Of a DNA stretch of 38,611 nt, positions 32,880-38,611 are shown one piece after another. Each line of letters opens with the position of its first letter. Position 1 is the stretch's first letter. The DNA lies in NCBI GenBank assembly GCA_913056175.1, contig CAJXLM010000026.1:1-38611 (forward strand), written 5' to 3'. A program made the translations under genes and the position numbers. The stretch is from an uncultured Opitutia bacterium (GTDB lineage: Bacteria; Verrucomicrobiota; Verrucomicrobiia; Opitutales; Puniceicoccaceae). The notes beneath the pieces were generated by a model. The model did no database searches. It was not told the origin of the DNA and saw only the letters and a program-made list of their open reading frames with translations.

Positions 32880-34436
32880 ATGAACCGCACCCTCCTCCTC
32901 ATCGTCGCGGACTTTCTCCTGCTCAGCCTCCTCGCCCTGGCGAATTTTGAGGAGAGCGGGGAAGTGGCCACAGGCGAAAGGACGGGCGAGGGCCGGACCT
33001 CTGCAGGCCCCGCCCTCACCGGGCCCGACCCCGCCATGGTCGACCTGCTCGCCTCCGCCCTCGCGGCCGAACAGGCCACCCAGTCCAACGTCCAGGAGGA
33101 GCTCGCCCGGACCCGGGCCGCCCTCCGCGAGCTGCGGGCGGAGCGGGAGCAACTCGGCGAGACCCTCGCCGCCGAGCGGGACCGCCTCCGGGCCCAGGAG
33201 GAAGCCCTCGCCTCCCGTGAGGCCGAGCTGAGGGCCGCCCGCCAGCGAGAGGAGGCGGCCCGCCGGGAGGCGCGGATTCTCGAGGAGGCCCGCGAGACCG
33301 CCGAGCAAAGGGCCGCCCGGCTTGCCGGCGAGCGCGAGGAGCTGGAGCGCCGGCGCCGCGAATTGCAGGCCCAACTGGAGGCCACCGCAACCGACCGGGA
33401 AGAACGCAGCGAGGAACTGGTGGCCCGCGAGCGCGAACTCGCCCGCCTCGAGGAACAGCTCGACGCCAGTCGGGCCGAACTGGAGCGCGCCCGCCAGGAA
33501 CGGGAAGCGGCCGAGCGGGAAAAAGAGGACCTCGTAGCGGAGCGGGAACGACTGGCCCGGCAAGCCGAGGAACGGCAGCGGGAGTTGGCCGTCGCCGCTG
33601 CCAACCTCGAGGACACGCGGGAAAGACTGGTCACCGAACAGGCCGTCCGGGAGCGCATCGAGGAACGGGCCGCCGAGCTGAGCACGGGGGTGACCCGGCT
33701 GAGTACAGGGGTCACGGAACTGAGCTCCGGCGTGACCGAACTGGCCGAGACCAACCGGTCCATTGAGGAGTCCGTCCGGGAACTCCAACCCGTCAGCGCC
33801 AATGAGGTCTTCGTCCGGGCCCGCGAACGCACGGTCGAAGTGGTTTTCGTCGGCTCGCGGGCCGCCTTCCTCGGATCCCGGGACTTTCGCGAGGTCGTTC
33901 TCACCAACCTGGTCCGCATCGGGGAGCGCGCCTACATCTTCCTCTCCGTGGAGCAGACCCCCCTCCGCAACGCCGCCGAGGGGGCCCGCATCGAGTCCCT
34001 CTCCGTACGCCTGCAGACCCGGGTCGGCCGGATCAACCTCGGAGCCCTGCAGCGGGCTTCCGCCGATCCCTCCCTGCTCTACGCCTCCCTCCCGGTCGCC
34101 GCCACCGAGTCCCTCGGGGTGGAGCCGTTTTCCCTCGCTCCCAATCCGCTCCGCGGCGGACAAGCCACCCTCGTCGACCTGGTCGACGACCGCTTCGGGG
34201 AAAGCGATTTCCGGCTGGAGCCGGGGCGCTCCGGCTTTGCCGAGATCGACCGCCGGACCTTCTCCGCGCTCTTTGGCGAATTCTCGGCCGGCCCGGGCGA
34301 CCTCGCCTTCAGCCGGCAGGGACGCTGGATCGGGGTGGTCACGGCCCCGGGCTCGCTCTGGATCGGGGAGGATCCAGAGCCGGAAAGCACGGTCCCGCTG
34401 GGGCCGGATTTCATCCCCGCCCTGCTGCGCCGCTGA
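32880..34436 (+). CDS. MotB/TolR-like single-TM protein with long coiled coil
   Basis: A 518-residue protein of unknown function. Residues 4-21 form one TM helix, [18 protein letters not shown], with an acidic residue (Asp11) buried in an ADF context as in the proton-carrying helix of MotB (YADFMTAMMAFF) and its ExbD/TolR relatives. Residues about 70-285 are a continuous Arg/Glu/Ala coiled coil ([20 protein letters not shown]). A Thr/Ser-rich repeat, [20 protein letters not shown], lies at about 262-281. Residues 300-518 form a beta-rich domain ending [17 protein letters not shown], which recalls the serine-protease active-site strand but without the GxSGGP serine. It pairs with the preceding membrane protein across a 36-base gap. 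Confidence 0.62.
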   Translation: MNRTLLLIVADFLLLSLLALANFEESGEVATGERTGEGRTSAGPALTGPDPAMVDLLASALAAEQATQSNVQEELARTRAALRELRAEREQLGETLAAERDRLRAQEEALASREAELRAARQREEAARREARILEEARETAEQRAARLAGEREELERRRRELQAQLEATATDREERSEELVARERELARLEEQLDASRAELERARQEREAAEREKEDLVAERERLARQAEERQRELAVAAANLEDTRERLVTEQAVRERIEERAAELSTGVTRLSTGVTELSSGVTELAETNRSIEESVRELQPVSANEVFVRARERTVEVVFVGSRAAFLGSRDFREVVLTNLVRIGERAYIFLSVEQTPLRNAAEGARIESLSVRLQTRVGRINLGALQRASADPSLLYASLPVAATESLGVEPFSLAPNPLRGGQATLVDLVDDRFGESDFRLEPGRSGFAEIDRRTFSALFGEFSAGPGDLAFSRQGRWIGVVTAPGSLWIGEDPEPESTVPLGPDFIPALLRR

Positions 34437-34530
34437 ACACCGCGACGGCCGACCCCACACCGCGGAAGCCGGTCCGGGGGAACCCCGCCTTTTGCGTGAC
34501 ACTTTCCACAGCGGACCCCAGATTCCCATC

Positions 34531-36072
34531 ATGCTCTCCCTCGTTCACTCCGGCTCGATCCTCGGCATCGAGGCCCACCCGGTCCGGGTGGAGGTCAATA
34601 CCGGCGAAGCCGGGGATCCCCGGCTGGTTCTCGTGGGCCTGCCCGACACCGCCGTCCGGGAATCGCAGGACCGGGTGGTCTCCGCCCTCGGCAACAGTGG
34701 CTTCCGCCCCCCGCAGACCCGCACGACGATCAATCTTGCCCCGGGCCACCTGAAGAAGGAAGGACCGAGCTTCGACCTGCCTATCGCCCTCGGCATCCTC
34801 GCTTCCACGGGACAGATGAACGGCGATCGGCTCGGTGCCTACCTGATTGCCGGTGAGCTTAGTCTCTCCGGCGACCTGCTCCCGGTCCGGGGCGGACTTT
34901 CCCATGCGCTCCTCGCCCAGGCCGAGCAGCGCGACGGGATGATCGTGCCGCTGGCCACCGCCGAGGAGGCCGCCCTCGTCGAGGACCTCCCCGTCTACCC
35001 GGTGCGCTCCCTCCGCGAGGCCGCCGACTTCCTCGACGGCCGCATCCCCCTCGACCCCGTCGACCCCGCGGCGAGTCCCTTCCTCCGGGTCCCCTCTGGG
35101 CCGGACGGTCCCGACTTTGCCGAGATCAAGGGCCAACGCGCCCTCCGCCGGGCGGTCGAGGTCGCCGTGAGCGGATCCCACAACCTGCTCATGATCGGGC
35201 CGCCAGGCTCCGGAAAATCCATGGTCGCCAAGCGGATCCCCTCCATCATGCCTCCGCCGATCCTCGAGGAATTCCTCGAGATCGTCCGCATCCAGTCCGC
35301 CGCCGGCACCACCCGCGACCGGGATTCCCAGGCCGCCTTCCAGCGGCCCTTCCGGGCCCCCCACCACACCATCAGCGACGTCGGCCTCCTCGGGGGCGGC
35401 ACCCTCCCGGGTCCGGGCGAGATCTCCCTCGCCCACAACGGAGTGCTCTTCCTCGACGAGCTCCCCGAGTTCAAGCGCTCGGCCCTCGAGGTTCTCCGCC
35501 AGCCGCTCGAGGACGGGCAGGTCACCATCTCCCGCAGCGCCGGCAAGGTCACCCTCCCCTCCGCCTTTATGCTGGTCGCGGCCATGAACCCCACCCCGGA
35601 CGGCTACACGGGGGCCGAGGGACGGGAAACTCGCAGCACTCCCGCCCAGATTCAGCGCTACCGCTCCCGCATCAGCGGTCCGCTCCTCGACCGGATCGAC
35701 CTCCATGTCGAGGCCCCTGCCCTCACCATCGAGGAGCTGCGCACGGAATCGCCGGGCGAGGACTCCGCCGGAATCCGCGCCCGGGTGGAGAGCGCGCGGA
35801 ACCGCCAGCGCGAACGCTTCCGCGGAAGCCCGACCGCCCACAACGCCGGCATGAGTCCCCGCGAGATCCGGGAATCCTGCGCCCTTCCCGACGAACTCGG
35901 ACAACTGCTCCAGAACGCCATGGAAGAGCTCTCCCTCTCCGCCCGCGCCTACGACCGCATCCTCAAGGTCAGCCGGACCATCGCCGACCTCGCCGAGAGT
36001 GAGACCATCGGGGCCGCCCACCTCCTCGAGGCTATCCAGTACCGCAGCCTCGACCGCGACCTCTTCGCCTGA
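34531..36072 (+). CDS. comM: YifB/ComM-family AAA+ ATPase (Mg-chelatase-like)
   Basis: A 513-residue hexameric ATPase. In naturally competent bacteria ComM drives branch migration during uptake recombination. The N-terminal domain ([19 protein letters not shown], with [14 protein letters not shown] and [11 protein letters not shown]) is diagnostic. AAA+ motifs are Walker [10 protein letters not shown] near residue 223, [18 protein letters not shown], Walker [12 protein letters not shown], sensor 1 VAAMNPTP (Asn) and the C-terminal [19 protein letters not shown]. The usual zinc-binding cysteines after sensor 1 are missing ([20 protein letters not shown]), a known variation. Start chosen as the ATG giving [18 protein letters not shown]. 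Same-strand neighbours are the MotB-like gene and rmuC. Confidence 0.94.
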   Translation: MLSLVHSGSILGIEAHPVRVEVNTGEAGDPRLVLVGLPDTAVRESQDRVVSALGNSGFRPPQTRTTINLAPGHLKKEGPSFDLPIALGILASTGQMNGDRLGAYLIAGELSLSGDLLPVRGGLSHALLAQAEQRDGMIVPLATAEEAALVEDLPVYPVRSLREAADFLDGRIPLDPVDPAASPFLRVPSGPDGPDFAEIKGQRALRRAVEVAVSGSHNLLMIGPPGSGKSMVAKRIPSIMPPPILEEFLEIVRIQSAAGTTRDRDSQAAFQRPFRAPHHTISDVGLLGGGTLPGPGEISLAHNGVLFLDELPEFKRSALEVLRQPLEDGQVTISRSAGKVTLPSAFMLVAAMNPTPDGYTGAEGRETRSTPAQIQRYRSRISGPLLDRIDLHVEAPALTIEELRTESPGEDSAGIRARVESARNRQRERFRGSPTAHNAGMSPREIRESCALPDELGQLLQNAMEELSLSARAYDRILKVSRTIADLAESETIGAAHLLEAIQYRSLDRDLFA

Positions 36073-36081
36073 AACCCGCCC

Positions 36082-37422
36082 ATGGACCTCCCCGCCCTCC
36101 TCCTGCTCCTCCTCGCCCTCGCGGCCACCGCCGCCCTCTTCTACCGGCTCGGCCGCCGCAACACGGCCGCCACCCCCGATCCGGCCGCCGAAGCCGCCGC
36201 CCGCGAGGAAGCGGTCCGCCGGGACACCCTTCTGCAACAGGCCGAGGAACGGGTGGGCGCCCTCGAGGAGGAACGCGCCCGGTCCCAGGAGGAGGTCACC
36301 GCCCTGCGCACCACCCTCGCCACCCGCGAAGCCGAGCTCCAGCAGGCCCGCGAGCAGCTCTCCCAACAGCACGAGGAGCAGGCCAAGGCGGAGGAGCGCC
36401 TCGCCGCGCGCTTCCGCGAACTCTCCCAACAGATTCTCGAGGCCCAGTCGGAACGACTCGGCAAAGCCCACGAGGAACGACTCGGCCAGATCCTCCAACC
36501 CACCCGGCAGAGACTCGCCGAATTCCGCGAGGCGGTCGAGGGACTCCGCGAGCAGGGGACCCGACAGCACGGGGAGCTCAAGGCCCACATCGAACAGCTG
36601 GGTCAGGGCAGTGCCACCCTCTCCGCGGAAGCCCGCAACCTCACCGATGCCCTCAAGGGCCAGAAAACCCAGGGCAACTGGGGGGAAATGCTTCTCGAAA
36701 AGGTTCTCGAGAGCTCCGGCCTCCGCAAGGACCACGAGTATCGCCTCCAGCCGAGCTTCTCCTCGGAGGGCTCCTCCCGCTTGCAGCCGGACGCCATTGT
36801 CGACCTCCCCGAGGGTCGCCACCTGGTCATCGATGCCAAGGTTTCCCTCACCGCCTACCAGCGCTGGGTCGCCGCGGAGGACAAGACGGAGCGCGCCACC
36901 ACCCTCCGCGAGCACATCGACTCCCTCCGCAGCCACATTAAGGGCCTCGCCGAGAAGCACTACGACACCATCCCCGAACTCCGTACACCCGATATGGTCC
37001 TCCTCTTCATCCCGGTCGAGCCAGCCTTCAGCGCCGCCCTCCAGGCCCGCCCGGAACTTTTCGAGGAAGCCTACGCCCGGAGGATTGTCCTCGTCACCCC
37101 GGCCAATCTCCTCGCCACCCTCAAGGTGGTCGCATCCCTCTGGCGACAGGAACGCCAGAACGAGAGCGCCCTCGCCATCGCCGAGATCGGCTCGCGGCTC
37201 CACGACAAGTTGGTCGCCTTCGCCGAGAGCATGGACGACATCGGCCAACGACTCGAACAGGCCCACGGCTCCTGGGACAAGGCCAAGCGACGCCTCAACG
37301 GTCACGGCGGGGCCGTCAGCCTCGCCCGCCGCATGGTCGACAAGGGCGTCAAGGCCCGCAAGGAAATGCCAACCTCCTGGTCCGAATCCCTTCCGGAGAC
37401 CGACCCCCCCAACAATCCCTGA
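36082..37422 (+). CDS. rmuC: DNA recombination protein RmuC
   Basis: A 446-residue membrane-tethered nuclease-like protein that limits rearrangements at inverted repeats in E. coli. An N-terminal TM helix (LPALLLLLLALAATAALFYRL) is followed by a coiled coil (about 35-175) and the PD-(D/E)xK-like RmuC domain: GNWGEMLLEKVLESSGL, PDAIVDLPEGRHLVIDAKVS with LTAYQRW, VLLFIPVEPAFSAAL and VTPANLLATLKVVASLWRQE. The Asp and Asp-x-Lys of the nuclease core are present. It starts 9 bases after the comM stop and ends the rightward DNA-repair run. Confidence 0.95.
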   Translation: MDLPALLLLLLALAATAALFYRLGRRNTAATPDPAAEAAAREEAVRRDTLLQQAEERVGALEEERARSQEEVTALRTTLATREAELQQAREQLSQQHEEQAKAEERLAARFRELSQQILEAQSERLGKAHEERLGQILQPTRQRLAEFREAVEGLREQGTRQHGELKAHIEQLGQGSATLSAEARNLTDALKGQKTQGNWGEMLLEKVLESSGLRKDHEYRLQPSFSSEGSSRLQPDAIVDLPEGRHLVIDAKVSLTAYQRWVAAEDKTERATTLREHIDSLRSHIKGLAEKHYDTIPELRTPDMVLLFIPVEPAFSAALQARPELFEEAYARRIVLVTPANLLATLKVVASLWRQERQNESALAIAEIGSRLHDKLVAFAESMDDIGQRLEQAHGSWDKAKRRLNGHGGAVSLARRMVDKGVKARKEMPTSWSESLPETDPPNNP

Positions 37423-37524
37423 GCCTCGTGCCCGCCACGGGGCGGCGACCCCGGGAAGAGCGGAGGCCGCCCCCTGACCTCGCCAATCCCGGCGCCCCCC
37501 TCCCTCTCCTGCCGCGCCCCCCAA

Positions 37525-37551
37525 TGGGACGGCCCCCCGGGCACCGTCCCA
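37525..37551. terminator. hairpin downstream of rmuC
   Basis: TGGGACGG (37525-37532) and CCGTCCCA (37544-37551) form a perfect 8-bp stem over 11 bases, about 100 bases past the rmuC stop. There is no U-tract on either strand, so it is only a candidate end point of the recJ-rmuC transcript. Confidence 0.4.
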
Positions 37552-37657
37552 CCCAACAATGAGCCGCGAGACATCCGCGGGAAGGAGCCGCAAAGAAAGA
37601 ACGCCGTCGCCCGTGGGTCGGAAAACCCGAGATCATAGGTTTGCGGCGGTCCGGGCC

Positions 37658-37736
37658 GGAAAGTCGACCCCGGGTTGGCTCCCGCCAAGGAAGCGGAGGA
37701 AAGTCGACCTCGGGTGGCTCCCGCCAAGGAAGCGGA
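37658..37736. repeat. tandem duplication of a 39/40-bp element
   Basis: Unit 1 (37658-37697, 40 bp) and unit 2 (37698-37736, 39 bp) both start GGAAAGTCGACC and end GGCTCCCGCCAAGGAAGCGG plus A. They differ by one substitution and one T indel. Each contains the SalI-like GTCGAC palindrome. It sits directly before a 14-bp palindrome. Confidence 0.85.
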
Positions 37737-37750
37737 GTTTTCCGGAAAAC
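37737..37750. repeat. perfect 14-bp palindrome
   Basis: GTTTTCCGGAAAAC is fully self-complementary and abuts the end of the 39/40-bp duplication. Two further symmetrical words follow within 25 bases (CTCCGCGGAG inside ATCCCT/AGGGAT arms). It may be an operator, a protein-binding site or a transposase recognition element. Confidence 0.7.
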
Positions 37751-37978
37751 GGCGATCCCTCCGCGGAGCAGGGATGACCACCGGGCCCGCCAGCGGGATC
37801 TCCGGCCTCCCGCTCCACAACGAACTCGCGCCCGCCTGGCCCCGAGAGATCTGGGTTGCCATGGAACAGGAAAGAAGGAGGCCCCCCCGAAGCCTCCTCC
37901 CGTCCCGATACAAAGGCAGCAAGCCCTTCCCCGAAAATCCATACCCCCTCGAAACCTCCCCTCCCCCCCACCCGTCCC

Positions 37979-38167
37979 AAGAGGATACCCCGTTCCGACA
38001 AACCGCACCAACGGTGCGACGGGATGGACCAAAGGTGCGACAAGATGCACCAATGTTACGACAAGATGAACCGACGGCGCGGGGAGATGGATCGACGGCG
38101 CGAAGAGATGGATCGACGGCGCGAAGAGATGGATCGACGGCGCGAAGAGATGGATCGACGGCGCGAT
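37979..38167 (+). repeat. 21-bp tandem array, nine units, graded conservation
   Basis: Nine consecutive 21-bp units fill 37979-38167. The unit frame can be followed by its end word: CCGAC, GTGCGAC, GTGCGAC, TTACGAC, GGCGCGGG, then GGCGCGAA three times and GGCGCGAT. Units 6-8 are identical, unit 9 differs only in its last base, and units become more diverged to the left. Because 21 is a multiple of three, all frames stay open and encode heptapeptide repeats (for example M-D-R-R-R-E-E), which is a by-product unless translated. The array ends 287 bases before the transposase ATG. Confidence 0.9.
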
Positions 38168-38386
38168 CCCGAGCCAGCCCAACAAGTGGACAGCCCGGGA
38201 TCGCGTTGCCACGAGCAGGCATGAATCGCCCCAAGCCCACACGGCCACCCCCCAAAACCTCCACCAACGCCCGGAACTCCGCCGACCCTCCCCCACCGAA
38301 AGCCCCACTCCCGCACACACCAATTCCAAGCCGCCCCAGCCCCCATCCCCACCAAAACCCTACCCCACCCACTCCGCCCACCTTGC

Positions 38387-38425
38387 TTGCTGGAGTATAA
38401 TGACAGGCTTTACACACACTTGACA
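38387..38425 (+). promoter_or_regulatory. upstream box and putative promoter of the right transposase
   Basis: TTGCTGGAG (38387-38395) runs directly into TATAAT (38396-38401), a rare consensus -10 in this GC-rich DNA. No matching -35 is found 17 bases upstream. TTGACA occurs at 38420-38425 but also lacks a -10. TTGCTGnAG is at 68 nt from the ATG here and 67 nt in the left transposase. Confidence 0.4.
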
Positions 38426-38454
38426 TTGAGGGTGGGTGGTGTTCGAGTCGTGGC

Positions 38455-38611
38455 ATGCGACGGCGGCGATACAAGTTGAAGGGGGAGGGGTACTACTATT
38501 TGCGGGGGGAGTTGTTGGGGGAGTTTCGTTTGGTGGCGGAGGAGCGGGAGTTTTTGATGCGGCTGGCGGTGCGGGCGACGGAGTTTTCGGGGGTGGATGT
38601 GCTGGAGTGCG
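38455..38611 (+). CDS. REP-associated-type (Y1) transposase, N-terminus only
   Basis: The first 52 codons of a rightward gene cut by the window edge. The protein begins MRRRRYKLKGEGYYYLRGEL and continues through EEREFLMRLAVRATEFSGVD to VLEC. The pattern basic N-terminus, G-x-G-Y-Y-x-x-R, charged helix, then F-S-G-V-x-V-L matches the start of Y1_Tnp transposases, in which VMxNHFH (the HUH motif) follows shortly after. The HUH and catalytic Tyr lie beyond the edge. It is a paralogue of the partial gene at the left end. The strong G-for-A/C bias of the coding strand (TTG, GGG codons) differs from the C-ending codon use of the core genes in this window, which suggests different ancestry. Confidence 0.7.
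   Translation, partial: MRRRRYKLKGEGYYYLRGELLGEFRLVAEEREFLMRLAVRATEFSGVDVLEC

Larger units (their letters stand above)
37423..38454. other. gene-free repeat region upstream of the right transposase
   Basis: Over 1 kb without a supported gene. In order it holds a hairpin (37525-37551), a duplicated 39/40-bp element, a 14-bp palindrome, further short palindromes (ATCCCT/AGGGAT arms 37755-37775, GGAGGC/GCCTCC near 37876-37897), the 21-bp tandem array, a C-rich G-poor stretch (38221-38380) and a TATAAT. Frames that stay open here encode Pro/Arg-rich or heptad-repetitive peptides and are best explained by base composition and the 21-bp period. Confidence 0.65.

Noticed and set aside
37979-38167. 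Protein-coding reading of the 21-bp array (heptad coiled coil)
   Set aside because: All frames stay open because the period is a multiple of three. The flanks encode Pro/Arg-rich low-complexity peptides and there is no supported start or ribosome site.
37675-38400. 241-codon open frame across the right repeat region
   Set aside because: It is composed of the 39-bp duplication, the 21-bp array and C-rich DNA, with no domain and no stable composition.

Overview
This is a very GC-rich bacterial chromosome segment that is mostly ordinary core genome, bounded at both ends by repeat-rich DNA and the start of a REP-associated-type (Y1) transposase gene. Best guess for the organism is a marine or saline member of the Verrucomicrobiota (Opitutia/Puniceicoccales-like). 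This is inference from the style of the two transposases, an outer-membrane lipoprotein system (LolCD), sucrose synthesis as a likely osmolyte route, an extended MscS channel and several Verrucomicrobia-like uncharacterised proteins. There is no rRNA or marker protein to settle it. Few genes have a clear Shine-Dalgarno sequence, so several starts rest on homology.

Layout. 1-768: the first codons of a leftward Y1 transposase, then a gene-free leader with a 32-bp array and an 18-bp duplication. 769-3731: PfkB sugar kinase and htpG. 3713-7528 (minus): enoyl reductase-recR-SMUG1 glycosylase, and slyD-dienelactone hydrolase. 7633-9710 (plus): hflK-hflC. 9901-10064 (minus): tRNA-Leu(UAG) and tRNA-Val(UAC), then a YbgC-type thioesterase. 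10891-13980: a sucrose-phosphate phosphatase diverging from a sucrose-phosphate synthase that carries its own phosphatase domain. 14310-19493: MFS transporter, small outer-membrane barrel and a leftward MscS channel, with long empty spacers. 19494-20477: imelysin-type iron protein behind a Fur-like palindrome. 20511-24572 (minus): lolC-lolD-basic disordered protein-murA. 24689-28603 (plus): accA, phasin-like protein, UbiB kinase-like protein, DUF72. 28635-29170 (minus): tRNA-Gln and a coiled-coil/HTH protein with a strong terminator. 29502-37422 (plus): recJ, a MotA/ExbB-like membrane protein, a MotB-like coiled-coil partner, comM and rmuC. 37423-38611: about 1 kb of repeats leading to a second, rightward Y1 transposase.

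Two things stand out. First, the two transposases point outwards and have the same upstream architecture: a locus-specific tandem array, then a C-rich leader, then a TTGCTGnAG box 67-68 nt before the start codon. This suggests a repeated genetic unit rather than two chance insertions. Second, between recJ and comM lies a pair of uncharacterised membrane proteins that look like a very divergent ion-driven stator (MotA/MotB, TolQ/TolR or ZorA/ZorB type), with a roughly 200-residue coiled coil on the MotB-like partner. The rest forms recognisable functional groups: DNA repair (recR, SMUG1, recJ, comM, rmuC), envelope building (lolCD, murA, accA), membrane protein quality control (hflKC), and osmotic and iron homeostasis.
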